This document shows, piece after piece, positions 1 to 8,581 of a stretch of DNA of 45,718 bases. Numbering within the stretch: position 1 is the stretch's first letter; every line of letters begins with the position of its first letter. The position numbers were made by a program, and so were the translations under genes. Source of the DNA: Planctomycetota bacterium (GTDB lineage Bacteria; Planctomycetota; Planctomycetia; Gemmatales; Gemmataceae); the NCBI GenBank assembly GCA_021781415.1, contig JAJXWW010000101.1:1-45718 (forward strand). Reading direction: 5' to 3'. The notes under the pieces were generated by a model. The model made no database searches. It saw nothing but the letters and a program-made list of their open reading frames with translations, and was not told the origin of the DNA.

Positions 1-1
1 G

Positions 2-922
2 CGGTTGGGCAATGTCTATCTCGCGCCGGATTGGTTTGTCGAGGGGCTGCCCGAAACGCCTCTCGACGGCGAATTGTGGATCGGTCGCAAGATGTTTCAA
101 CGCACCGTTGGCATCGTCCGCCGACAGGACAAGCCCGATCTCTGGCGCGAGGTGCGCTATCTCGTCTTCGATGCGCCGGCGAGGCGCGGCCCTTTCGAGG
201 ATCGATTGGCCTACTTTCAAGACATCCTCGCCGAGCGCAAGCCGGCTTTCACCGTGCCGCATCCCCACGAAGTATGTAAGAATCTCGATCATCTCCATGA
301 AGAGTTGGCCCGAATCGAGTCGTTGGGCGGCGAGGGGTTGATGTTGCGCCAACCGCGTTCGACCTACCAGATTGGCCGTTCGTGGACGCTCCTGAAGGTA
401 AAGAGTTTTCTCGACGCCGAGGGGCGTGTGATCGGCCACAAAGCGGGTGCAGGAAGGCATAAGGGCCGTCTAGGTGCGTTGCAAGTCGAATTGGCTAACG
501 GTACGCGCGTCGATGTTGGCACCGGATTCTCCGATGCCGAGCGCAACGATCCGCCTCCCATCGGCAGCACTATCTCCTTCCGCTATCAGGAATTGTCCGA
601 GACGGGCGTACCGCGCTTCCCCTCTTATGTCGGAGTGCGCGACGATGTCGAGTTGGTCGAATCCCCGCAACCGGAGGCACCGACGAAGAAGGAAACGCAA
701 GCGGGCAAACGCTATTTTGAGTGCGTCACCGGTACCTCAAGCAAGTTTTGGGAAGTGTCGGTCGAAGGCAAGGAGATGACGACGCGCTGGGGGCGTCTCG
801 GCAGTTCCGGGCAGAGCAAGACGAAATCGTTTAAGGACGCGGCCGCGGCTCAGGCGCAGGCCGAGAAACTGGTCGCGGAGAAGTCGGAGGATGGCTACGT
901 CGAGAAAGGAAGCGCTGGATAA
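2..922 (+). CDS. ATP-dependent DNA ligase with C-terminal WGR domain (5' end outside window)
   Basis: The reading frame is open from base 2, so the N-terminus, including the expected lysine-adenylation motif KxDG, lies outside the window. Visible ligase motifs, in order, are LDGELW (motif III), FDAP (IIIa), GGEGLMLRQP (IV) and LLKVKSF (V). An OB-fold-like segment follows, of the type seen in small kDNA/mitochondrial-type ligases. The last ~75 residues start at KRYFE and contain RWGRLGSSGQ, which is a WGR domain as found in PARP1 and some bacterial proteins. The enzyme would seal DNA nicks with ATP; the WGR domain probably adds DNA-end or nick binding. The ligase call is secure, the cellular role (repair or end joining) is inferred. 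The next gene is 190 bp downstream on the same strand. Confidence 0.85.
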   Translation, partial: RLGNVYLAPDWFVEGLPETPLDGELWIGRKMFQRTVGIVRRQDKPDLWREVRYLVFDAPARRGPFEDRLAYFQDILAERKPAFTVPHPHEVCKNLDHLHEELARIESLGGEGLMLRQPRSTYQIGRSWTLLKVKSFLDAEGRVIGHKAGAGRHKGRLGALQVELANGTRVDVGTGFSDAERNDPPPIGSTISFRYQELSETGVPRFPSYVGVRDDVELVESPQPEAPTKKETQAGKRYFECVTGTSSKFWEVSVEGKEMTTRWGRLGSSGQSKTKSFKDAAAAQAQAEKLVAEKSEDGYVEKGSAG

Positions 923-1027
923 TGGGTGGGCCGATTCGTTCGAGTCCGCCCCGCTTCCCCGAATGCAGCGTGAGGAGAGAAGCTGGAGGGGTTAGGCTAT
1001 TAATTCGCCGAGGTGCGGCACTCGCCC

Positions 1028-1056
1028 TTGTTCGTCTTGGCTGGGTTTGCTAAAAC
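1028..1056 (+). promoter_or_regulatory. Possible promoter for the ABC exporter cluster
   Basis: TTGTTC at 1028-1033 and TAAAAC at 1051-1056 are separated by 17 bp. The -10 is preceded by TGC, which gives an extended -10 form. The expected transcript start near 1063 lies just upstream of the GGAGG ribosome-binding site at 1070-1074. Called by eye; both hexamers are imperfect. Confidence 0.35.
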
Positions 1057-1080
1057 CCGAAACCGCCCTGGAGGACACGG

Positions 1081-1116
1081 ATGTTCTTCGGGCTGTTGCA
1101 TTCGAGACGACCATGA
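1081..1116 (+). CDS. Putative 11-residue leader peptide coupled to the ABC exporter
   Basis: A GGAGG sequence at 1070-1074 lies 6 nt before ATG 1081. That ATG opens an 11-codon frame (MFFGLLHSRRP) whose TGA stop (1114-1116) overlaps the ATG (1113-1115) of the ABC transporter as ATGA. The exporter ATG has no good ribosome-binding site of its own, so translation may reach it by reinitiation after this short frame. The peptide shows no run of one amino acid, so classical attenuation is not indicated. It may instead be a chance frame next to an unusual start. Confidence 0.4.
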   Translation: MFFGLLHSRRP

Positions 1117-3179
1117 AAAATTTTCTCCGCGCGCTCCGTCATGCCACGCCGTATCGCCGTCGGCTGGTGTTTTCCATCGTTGCCGCCGTCTGCGCCGCGA
1201 TCTTCTGGGGAGCGAATTTTTCTTCGATCTATCCCGTCCTCAAGCTCTTGCAAGACGAACAGAGTCCGCACGCTTGGATCGATCAGCGAATCGATGAGAT
1301 TCAGAAAAGCGTGGCGCAGTATCAGCATGAAATCGACAAGAAGAACACCGAGTTGAAGGCACGGAAGGAAGAACAAGATCAGAACGGCACGTCGCCGATT
1401 CTCGATCAGAAGATCCGCGATCTTACCCGCGAACTGTCGCGTCAAGAGGCCAAGCTCGAACCCGCGACGCGCAGCCTCTATTGGCATCGCGTGGGGCAGA
1501 AGTACATCCATCGTTTCTTGCCGGCCGATTGTTTCCTCACCCTCGCTTGGGTCATCGTTCTCGTCGTCCTGGGCGTCCTGATCAAATGTTGTTTCGAGTT
1601 CGTGCAGGAATCGCTGGTCGGCAGCGTGGTCAATCTATCTCTTTACGATCTTCGCAATCGTTTTTATCGCAACGCCATCCATCTCGACGTGGATCAATTC
1701 GGCGATCAAGGCAGCAGCGAATTGATGGCGCGGTTTACGAACGACATGGAATCGTTGGGGACCGGAGTCAAGACGCTGTTCGGCAAGGTCGTGGCCGAGC
1801 CGTTGAAGGCGTTGGCCTGCGTCATCGGTGCCTGCTTCATCAGTTGGCAGTTGACGCTGATGTTCCTCATTCTCGTGCCGATTGCCGCGTTCATCCTGGC
1901 GCGTGTGGGCCGGATTATGAAACAGGCCACGCGGCGCTTGCTCGAACGCATGTCGAACATCTACAAGATTCTTCAAGAGTCGTTCCAGGGCATCCGCGTC
2001 GTCAAGGCCTTCACGATGGAACCCTACGAACGGCGGCGCTTTCGGGCGGCGACGCGCGACTATTATCACAAAGCGATGATGGTTGTGAATATCGACGCCT
2101 TGGCCGATCCGATTATTGAGATACTCGGCGTGACGGCGGTGGCGGCGGCACTGCTGGCCGGATGTCATCTCGTGTTGACGCATTCCACCCATTTGTTCGG
2201 CATGCGCATGATGGAGCAGCCCATGGAAGCGGCCTCGCTGTTGCAGCTGTACATTTTCTTGGCCGCTATCGCCGATCCGGTGCGCAAGCTATCGAGCGTC
2301 TTCACGCGCATTCAATCGGCGTGCGCCGCGGCGGATCGCATCTTCGATTTCGTCGATCGCCGTCCCCGCGTCAAACCCAACAGCGACGGCCCGCGCTTGC
2401 GTCCCCACGACATCGGCTCGAGTGCGAGCGCACGCAACGCTCCCTATTACATCGAATTCCGCGATGTGTGCTTCTCGTACCATCCGGGCCACCCCATTTT
2501 GTACGGGATTCATTTGGGTGTTCGACCCGGCGAAACGATCGCGTTGGTGGGGGCGAATGGCTGCGGCAAAACGACGCTGGTGGGATTGTTGCCGCGTTTC
2601 TACGATCCCGACCACGGCAGCATACTCATCGACGGCCACGATCTGCGCACCGTAAACCTTCGCAGCCTCCGGCAGATGGTGGGCATCGTCACGCAGGATA
2701 CGATTCTGTTCGACGACACCATTTACAACAACATCGCCTACGGAGCGCGCGGCGCGAAAGCCGAAGACATTGAGGCAGCGGCCCAACGGGCATTCGCGCA
2801 CGATTTCATCGTCGCCCAGCCTCAGGGGTATCAAACGCGCGTCGGCGAGATTGGCGGCAAACTCTCCGGCGGTCAGAAACAACGACTGGCTCTGGCCCGC
2901 GCCATTCTTCGCAATCCCAGCATCCTCATCCTCGATGAGTTCACCAGCGCCGTCGATAGCGAAAGCGAAGGTCTCATCCATCGCGCCATGAAGGACTTCA
3001 TGGCCGGCCGCACCTCCTTTGTTATCACCCACCGATTGCATACCTTGGAGATCGCCGATCGCATCGTGGTACTCGACAAGGGGCGCGTCGTCGCCGCCGG
3101 TACCCATGCCGAACTGCTGGCCGGATGCAGTGCCTATCAACGCCTGCAAGAAGCCTACAATCAACGCCGTGTCGCATGA
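1113..3179 (+). CDS. MsbA-like ABC exporter, fused membrane and ATPase domains
   Basis: A 688-aa half-transporter with an N-terminal six-helix membrane domain and a C-terminal nucleotide-binding domain. Walker A is GANGCGKT (about 480-487), the signature LSGGQ is at 584-588, Walker B is followed by DEFTSAVD and the H-loop is ITHR. Such proteins dimerise in the inner membrane and flip lipids or amphipathic molecules using ATP. An unusual Glu/Lys/Gln-rich stretch (about 55-118) sits between helix 1 and helix 2, predicted by eye to form a coiled coil outside the membrane. ATG 1113 was chosen because the hydrophobic helix follows soon after it; a TTG at 1047 is in frame upstream. The glycosyltransferase gene overlaps its stop as ATGA, which suggests a role in envelope glycolipid export. 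The substrate is not evident. Confidence 0.88.
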   Translation: MKNFLRALRHATPYRRRLVFSIVAAVCAAIFWGANFSSIYPVLKLLQDEQSPHAWIDQRIDEIQKSVAQYQHEIDKKNTELKARKEEQDQNGTSPILDQKIRDLTRELSRQEAKLEPATRSLYWHRVGQKYIHRFLPADCFLTLAWVIVLVVLGVLIKCCFEFVQESLVGSVVNLSLYDLRNRFYRNAIHLDVDQFGDQGSSELMARFTNDMESLGTGVKTLFGKVVAEPLKALACVIGACFISWQLTLMFLILVPIAAFILARVGRIMKQATRRLLERMSNIYKILQESFQGIRVVKAFTMEPYERRRFRAATRDYYHKAMMVVNIDALADPIIEILGVTAVAAALLAGCHLVLTHSTHLFGMRMMEQPMEAASLLQLYIFLAAIADPVRKLSSVFTRIQSACAAADRIFDFVDRRPRVKPNSDGPRLRPHDIGSSASARNAPYYIEFRDVCFSYHPGHPILYGIHLGVRPGETIALVGANGCGKTTLVGLLPRFYDPDHGSILIDGHDLRTVNLRSLRQMVGIVTQDTILFDDTIYNNIAYGARGAKAEDIEAAAQRAFAHDFIVAQPQGYQTRVGEIGGKLSGGQKQRLALARAILRNPSILILDEFTSAVDSESEGLIHRAMKDFMAGRTSFVITHRLHTLEIADRIVVLDKGRVVAAGTHAELLAGCSAYQRLQEAYNQRRVA

Positions 3180-4792
3180 AAACCATCGAATCAAATCGAC
3201 GAGCGACGGGCTTGCGCCTCCCGCTCTCATCGAGCGGTGGGCTTATGCCTCCCGTTCGTCATAAAAGCCATCTTCTCGCTTTCATTCTCGCTTCTCTGTC
3301 TCTTTTGGCCCTTTATCTCCTCTTCTTCCATCGCCTGGCGGATCGCGATTTGTGGAGTAGCCACGAGGCGCGGGCGGCGATGGACGCGCAGACCCTACTC
3401 GACGACGGGAATTGGGGGATGCCTCGACTGTACGATGGTCGCTTCGAGTTGCAGAAGCCGCCCTTGTATTATTGGTTGACGGCTTCTTTGGGATGGTTGC
3501 GAGGCGGGGTCGATGCCTGGGCGGTGCGTTTGCCGTCCGCGCTCTCGGCCCTATTCTGTGTTCTCGCCGTCGCCGTCGGTCTCGGCGTTGCGAAGCCTCG
3601 ATCCGTCGCGGTTCCGATTGCCGCCGTCGTCTTGGCCACGGCGGTTCACTTCACCTGGTTGGCCCGCATCGGTCGCATTGACATGCCGTTGACACTCTGC
3701 ATTACCGTCGCGCTCGGAGGGATGTATCTCTATCGGGGAGTGTCGCTTTGGCAGCGCTGGATCGTGTTAATGATTTCCTATCTGGCTCTGGCCGCCGCCG
3801 TGCTACTCAAAGGACCAATCGGCGTCGCGCTCCCCGCCGCGGTGATGGGCCTTCATCTGGCGGTCGAGTTGGGGGTTCCTCAACCGAGTCGTTGGCGCGC
3901 TTGGCTGGCGAGACTCAGCGATTTGGGGGTCTGGTGGGGCGTGCCTCTGATTCTCGTCTTAACGATACCCTGGTTCGCGTGGGCCAATTGTGTCACGGAC
4001 GGTGCGTTCTTCCGCGTCTTTTTCTGGCACCACAACATCGAGCGCGGCCTGGGCGGTTCCTCGCTTCGTTCCAATCCGTGGTGGTTTTATGGCCCGCAAT
4101 TCCTTGGCGACTTTCTGCCGTGGAGTCTCGCCATCCCTCTGGCGCTGTGGTGGAGCCGAAGGCGCGGATTGTGGCACGGCGACCCGGCAGCGCGGTTTGG
4201 ACTCGTCTGGTTCGGCGCGATCTTTGTCGTCTTATCTTGTTCGCGCTTCAAACGCGCCGATTATTTGTTGCCCGCCTATCCGGGCATGGCCGTCTTCCTC
4301 GGCTGCGTCGGCAGCGATTGGGTGCAACGCCTTAACTGCGAGGGGCGACGTCGTGCGATTTCCGCTTTCGCCTGGTCGATCTGTATCATGGTTGGTATCT
4401 GGTTATTCCGCGTCGAATGGCAGCTGCCCGCCTCCGAGCCGTATCGCGATTATCGCGCCTTTGCGGCGCGCGTGCGGCAACTTGCCCCGCAACCGGAAGA
4501 GATCGTTTTCTTCCGCACCGAAGCCCATCCGTTGGCCTTTCGAGTCGGTCGGCCTCTGGCGATTGTCGTACAATGGGAAGACCTGGGCGCTCGGCTGCGG
4601 CGACCGGGGACGCATTATGTCGTGACGCCGTCGAATGTTGTTGAGGAGTGTTGTCAAAGACTGCGCCACCTTCGTTTCGAGCGCGTAGCCGACAACGAGT
4701 CCCTCTCCGGCGGCAAGCACGAACGGCCTCTCGCGCTGCTTCGCATCGTCGAGGAATCGGGAGTGGCGGCGGCGGGTACATTAACACCCTAA
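3176..4792 (+). CDS. Membrane glycosyltransferase, GT39/ArnT-like (PMT_2 family)
   Basis: A 538-aa polytopic membrane protein. After the first helix comes LWSSHEARAA, then GNWGMPRLYDG and QKPPLYYW. This is the order typical of the ArnT/dolichyl-phosphomannose-type transferases, which move a sugar from a polyprenyl-phosphate donor on the outer face of the inner membrane. About ten further hydrophobic segments follow, then a soluble C-terminal tail. ATG 3176 overlaps the ABC exporter stop (ATGA) and is preferred for translational coupling. ATG 3245, just before the first helix, is an alternative that would remove 23 residues of basic leader. The acceptor (lipid A, glycolipid or protein) cannot be read from the sequence. 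Confidence 0.82.
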   Translation: MKTIESNRRATGLRLPLSSSGGLMPPVRHKSHLLAFILASLSLLALYLLFFHRLADRDLWSSHEARAAMDAQTLLDDGNWGMPRLYDGRFELQKPPLYYWLTASLGWLRGGVDAWAVRLPSALSALFCVLAVAVGLGVAKPRSVAVPIAAVVLATAVHFTWLARIGRIDMPLTLCITVALGGMYLYRGVSLWQRWIVLMISYLALAAAVLLKGPIGVALPAAVMGLHLAVELGVPQPSRWRAWLARLSDLGVWWGVPLILVLTIPWFAWANCVTDGAFFRVFFWHHNIERGLGGSSLRSNPWWFYGPQFLGDFLPWSLAIPLALWWSRRRGLWHGDPAARFGLVWFGAIFVVLSCSRFKRADYLLPAYPGMAVFLGCVGSDWVQRLNCEGRRRAISAFAWSICIMVGIWLFRVEWQLPASEPYRDYRAFAARVRQLAPQPEEIVFFRTEAHPLAFRVGRPLAIVVQWEDLGARLRRPGTHYVVTPSNVVEECCQRLRHLRFERVADNESLSGGKHERPLALLRIVEESGVAAAGTLTP

Positions 4793-4812
4793 AATATAGT
4801 ATTAGTCCGAAT

Positions 4813-5664
4813 ATGCCGGAACTTCCCCATCTCTCGCCGATCGCCGCGCAACCGCTCAGCGTGATATTGATCGCGCGCAATCGCGCCGCATGTCTGGAGG
4901 AATTGCTCGCCGCCTGGGTGACGTTTCTCAATGGGTTGGACCGCGAATACGAGTTGATCCTCGTGGACGACGGCAGCGAAGACGGTACTGGAGAATTGGT
5001 CGAGAAACTGACCGCCAAGTATCGCCGCGTCGTCTTTCGCCGACACGAGCGATCCGCGGGAGAAGGCGCGGCGCTGCGGACGGGGCTGAGCGAGGCACGC
5101 TACCCGCTCCTATTTTACACGCTTGCCGATCCCCACTATCAGCCTGCCGATCTCGGCAAACTGCTGCGCAAACGATCCGATCCGCGCTTGCCCGAACTGG
5201 AGATCGACCGCGTCCATCTCTTAACGGCGGCGCGTTGCGGTGGTCGGATGCCTTGGCCGTGGCGCGCGCTTGGGCTTGCATGGCGGATCGCGCTGCGCAT
5301 CCTTTTCACCCACGCGCCGGAACGCTTTCCCGGTTGGCTCGGCTGGAAACGCCATGCCGCGGCTCTGCTGGCGCGAGTCCTCTTCGGCGTGCGCTATCGC
5401 GATGTCGCCTGTCCCTTTCGGCTGATGCGGCGCGAGATTTTCTCGCGCTTCCCCTTGCAGTCGGATGGAGCGTTCGTTCATGTGGAACTGTTGGCCAAGG
5501 CGAACTTCCTCGGAGCGATGATGGGTGAAGAAGTGGTGTTGGAGCTTGGAGATTATCCGCCGCTAACCCACACATTGGGCGGCGAGGAGTTTCGTCGAGT
5601 GTGCGCCGATGCGCTCCGTGTGATCCGACACCCACAATTTAGCCGAGAAGCGACGGTAGCATAA
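4813..5664 (+). CDS. Family 2 glycosyltransferase
   Basis: A 283-aa protein starting with a GT-A fold: LSVILIARNR, then ELILVDDGSEDGT, the nucleotide-binding part of GT2 enzymes of the dolichyl-phosphate-sugar synthase type. The usual second acidic motif is replaced by LADPHYQP, so the metal-binding DxD is not canonical. CPFRLMRREIF in the second half matches the part that follows the catalytic region in polyprenyl-phosphate glycosyltransferases. A hydrophobic, basic stretch (about 150-180) may contact the membrane. It lies 20 bp after the GT39 gene. A simple reading is that this enzyme makes the polyprenyl-phosphate sugar that the GT39 enzyme uses; this is inferred from order and family. Confidence 0.8.
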   Translation: MPELPHLSPIAAQPLSVILIARNRAACLEELLAAWVTFLNGLDREYELILVDDGSEDGTGELVEKLTAKYRRVVFRRHERSAGEGAALRTGLSEARYPLLFYTLADPHYQPADLGKLLRKRSDPRLPELEIDRVHLLTAARCGGRMPWPWRALGLAWRIALRILFTHAPERFPGWLGWKRHAAALLARVLFGVRYRDVACPFRLMRREIFSRFPLQSDGAFVHVELLAKANFLGAMMGEEVVLELGDYPPLTHTLGGEEFRRVCADALRVIRHPQFSREATVA

Positions 5665-5850
5665 ACCGGCCCGTTCTCCTATTCTCAGAGACTGTCTCAG
5701 AAACTCCCCTCGCCACAGGGGGAAGTGGTGGTGATGAGGGACAAGAAGCGCGGACGCACCTGCGTTACCTGGGCGGTTCCGTCGCTTCGAGTGGTGTCAC
5801 CGCTCGATTCCATTCCTGCCGGGGTTTGTGTCGCTCGCTACAATGGGTGC

Positions 5851-7011
5851 ATGAACTCGATTTATCTCGATTACAACGCCACCACGCCGCTCGATCCCGC
5901 CGTGGTGGAGGCGATGCTGCCCTATTTGAACGAGCATTACGGCAACCCCTCCAGCGTGCATAGCCTGGGCAAAACGGCGCATGAGGCCGTCGAACGGGCG
6001 CGGCAACAGGCGGCGGCGTTGATGGGCGCGCAGGCGGACGAAATCGTTTTTACCGGCGGCGGCACCGAGGCGAGCAATTACGCACTCAAAGGATCGGTGT
6101 TTATCAAATTGCGCGGCTTGTTTGGCCGTTGGGCGCGCGGCGCGCACCTGATAATCAGCGCCGTCGAGCATCCGGCCACCGTGCAGCCTTGCGAATTCCT
6201 GAAACGGCTCGGCTGCCGTGTGACCGTGGTTCCCGTCGATGGACAGGGTCTCGTCGATCCCGACGCGGTGGGCAGGGCGATGCAGCGCGGGACCACTCTC
6301 GTCAGCATCATGCACTCGAACAACGAAGTCGGCACGCTGCAACCCATCAAGGAGATAGCCGCCCTGACCCGCCGGCACGGCGTGCTGCTGCATACCGACG
6401 CGGCGCAATCGCTGGGCAAAGTGGCGGTCGATGTGAACGACCTCGGCGTCGATCTTCTGACGCTGGCGGGGCACAAGCTCTATGCGCCAAAAGGTGTCGG
6501 CATACTCTTTATTAGCCGCGGCGTGAAACTCGAACCGCTGCTGCACGGCGCGGGCCACGAGAGCGGACGCCGGGCCGGTACCGAGAATGTGCCATACCTG
6601 GTCGCGCTGGGTGCGGCTTGCGAACTGGCACGCCGGGGATTGCCGGAGGCGACGAACAAGTTGCGGGCGCTGCGCGATCGGCTGTGGCAGCGGTTGCAGG
6701 CGGGGCTGGGCGAGTACGTCGTTCTCAACGGCCATCCGGAAAAACGCCTGCCGAACACACTCAATGCCAACTTCATCGGTCACATGGGATCGGAATTGTT
6801 GGAGAAAGTACCGGAAATCGCCGCTTCGACGGGGTCGGCGTGCCACGAAGGCAAGATCAGTCAATCGCCGGTGCTGTGCGCCATGGGCGTGCCGCCGAAG
6901 ATTGGGCAGGGCGCTCTGCGCTTGACTGTGGGACGCTTCACGACCGAGGAACAAGTGGACCGCGCCGCCGACATCTTGATCCGCGCCGCCCAAGGGGAGC
7001 CGAACGCATGA
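5851..7011 (+). CDS. Cysteine desulfurase, NifS/IscS type
   Basis: A 386-aa PLP enzyme that removes sulfur from cysteine for Fe-S cluster or thio-cofactor assembly. Seen in order: [12 protein letters not shown] at the N-terminus, [12 protein letters not shown], the PLP-contacting H107 (VEHPAT), HTDAAQ with D183, the Schiff-base lysine K209 in AGHK, GTEN, and the persulfide cysteine C331 in [12 protein letters not shown] 5851 opens the conserved N-terminus. There is no clear ribosome-binding site, and TACAAT at 5839-5844 lies 7 nt before the ATG, so the transcript could be leaderless. No iscU, iscA or suf genes are adjacent. The next gene overlaps its stop (ATGA). Confidence 0.92.
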   Translation: MNSIYLDYNATTPLDPAVVEAMLPYLNEHYGNPSSVHSLGKTAHEAVERARQQAAALMGAQADEIVFTGGGTEASNYALKGSVFIKLRGLFGRWARGAHLIISAVEHPATVQPCEFLKRLGCRVTVVPVDGQGLVDPDAVGRAMQRGTTLVSIMHSNNEVGTLQPIKEIAALTRRHGVLLHTDAAQSLGKVAVDVNDLGVDLLTLAGHKLYAPKGVGILFISRGVKLEPLLHGAGHESGRRAGTENVPYLVALGAACELARRGLPEATNKLRALRDRLWQRLQAGLGEYVVLNGHPEKRLPNTLNANFIGHMGSELLEKVPEIAASTGSACHEGKISQSPVLCAMGVPPKIGQGALRLTVGRFTTEEQVDRAADILIRAAQGEPNA

Positions 7012-8360
7012 ACGCCAAACACATCCAAGTGGTGAACCTCGACCATTCGTATGAGGACTTTTCCTATCGCTCTCCCATTAAGTTCGGCGGCGTGGCGCTC
7101 GATCGCGTCACGCTGCTGAACGTCGAATGCCGCGTGGCCGATCCGAGCGGTCGGACGGCGAACGGCTTCGGCTCGATGCCGCTGGGCAATGTCTGGTCGT
7201 TCCCCTCGCGGCGGCTGAGCTACGACGATACGTTGAATGCCATGAAAACCCTGGCGCAGCGCATTCACACGGCGCTGCTCGACGCCAAATTGTGGGGCCA
7301 TCCGATTGTGCTGGCGCACACCCTCGAACCGCATTTCGAGAAGATCGCCGCCGAGACGACGCGCGACTTGAACCTGGTGGAGCCGATTCCGCGTTTGTGT
7401 ACGATGGTCGTGGCCAGTGCGTTCGACGCCGCCGTCCACGACGCCTACGGCAAACTCCACGGCTTGAATTGCTACCACACCTACGGCCCCGATTTTCTCG
7501 ACCACGATCTCGGTTTCTTTCTGGGCGACGAGTTTGCCGGCGAAACGCTGGCGCAATACATCGCCCGCGAGCCGCAAGCGCGCATGCCGTTGTATCACCT
7601 CGTCGGCGCGCTCGATCCGCTGACGCCGGCGGATGGGGCCAAGCCCATCGGCGACGGCCTGCCGGAGTGCCTGCCGGAATGGATACGCTTGAACGGTCTG
7701 ACACATCTTAAAATCAAACTCAACGGCGACGACCTCGCCTGGGACGTGGAGCGCGTGGTCGCCGTCGATCGCGTGACGTCCCAGACGCAGCGGGAGCGCG
7801 GCGTGTCGCGCTGGTGTTACTCGCTGGATTTCAACGAGCGCTGCGCCAAGGTGGCCTATCTGCTCGATTTTCTGCATCAATTGAAAGAACGCGCCCCGGA
7901 CGGTTTCGAGCGCATCGCCTACATCGAGCAGCCGACCGCCCGCGATTTGCACGCCGACCGCGACAACGTCATGCACGAAGCGGCCAAGCTGCGCCCGGTG
8001 GTCATCGACGAATCGCTGGTCGATCTGGACAGCCTGCGTCTGGCGCGGGAGATGGGCTACACGGGCGCGGCCCTGAAGGCGTGTAAGGGCCAAAGCCAGT
8101 CGCTTTTGCTGGCGGCGGCGGCACGGAAGTACGGCATGTTTCTCTGCGTTCAAGACCTCAGTTGTCCCGGCGCGTCGCTGATCCATTCGGCGGGCCTGGC
8201 AGCCCACGTCCCCGGCGTCACCGCCATTGAGTCGAACGCGAGGCAATATGTGCCGGCGGCCAATCGTCCTTGGGAGGACCGTTTCCCCGGTATCTTCCAC
8301 ATCACCGACGGCACTCTGGCCACCGGCTGCCTAACCGGCCTGGGCCTGGGCGCTCGATGA
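7008..8360 (+). CDS. Enolase-superfamily (mandelate racemase/muconate lactonizing-like) enzyme
   Basis: A 450-aa enzyme of the enolase superfamily, which abstracts a proton alpha to a carboxylate with Mg2+. Visible elements are LKIKLNG (KxK-type second-strand lysines), the metal ligands D in YSLDFNER, E in YIEQPT and D/E in [11 protein letters not shown], and a late lysine strand LKACKGQSQ. The start is ATG 7008, overlapping the cysteine desulfurase stop as ATGA, so the two are translationally coupled. The substrate is not evident, because the superfamily covers racemases, dehydratases and cycloisomerases. It is longer than the usual ~370-400 aa because of a long N-terminal part before the catalytic barrel. 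Confidence 0.82.
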   Translation: MNAKHIQVVNLDHSYEDFSYRSPIKFGGVALDRVTLLNVECRVADPSGRTANGFGSMPLGNVWSFPSRRLSYDDTLNAMKTLAQRIHTALLDAKLWGHPIVLAHTLEPHFEKIAAETTRDLNLVEPIPRLCTMVVASAFDAAVHDAYGKLHGLNCYHTYGPDFLDHDLGFFLGDEFAGETLAQYIAREPQARMPLYHLVGALDPLTPADGAKPIGDGLPECLPEWIRLNGLTHLKIKLNGDDLAWDVERVVAVDRVTSQTQRERGVSRWCYSLDFNERCAKVAYLLDFLHQLKERAPDGFERIAYIEQPTARDLHADRDNVMHEAAKLRPVVIDESLVDLDSLRLAREMGYTGAALKACKGQSQSLLLAAAARKYGMFLCVQDLSCPGASLIHSAGLAAHVPGVTAIESNARQYVPAANRPWEDRFPGIFHITDGTLATGCLTGLGLGAR

Positions 8361-8516
8361 ACACCGGCCGTGCCGATTTACCTCATGGGCCTTACAAGCT
8401 TCGTCCTGCTTGCGAGTCGGCGGATTGTCTACAAATCAATCTATGGGCAATCGTTGATTCGACAGTGGTTCGGGACTACTTACCCTGTCGCTCGTCCAGC
8501 ACGGGTGCCATGCGAC

Positions 8517-8544
8517 TTGACCGGACCATGCGGGTTGGTAGACT
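8517..8544 (+). promoter_or_regulatory. Probable sigma-70-type promoter of the ATPase/TOPRIM pair
   Basis: TTGACC at 8517-8522, a 16-bp spacer and TAGACT at 8539-8544. It lies in the 221-bp gap after the enolase-superfamily gene and 38 bp before ATG 8582. The same TTGACC -35 occurs in the promoters called at 14423-14451 and 41009-41036. Confidence 0.5.
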
Positions 8545-8581
8545 GGAAGGGGGTATGCTACCCATCCGATGGGAACGAACC

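Noticed and set aside
923..1012. tRNA-like GTTCGAGTC at about 930-950
   Set aside because: The flanking bases do not pair as a T-arm and no cloverleaf could be drawn.
6861..8300. Long frame on the minus strand opposite the enolase-superfamily gene (similar ones at 2289-3230, 5797-6993, 41384-42373)
   Set aside because: Mirror frames that GC-rich codon use produces against real genes; no domain and no ribosome-binding site.
8361..8581. Recombination site or mobile element next to the ATPase pair
   Set aside because: No direct repeats, tRNA or integrase seen; only a promoter is supported.
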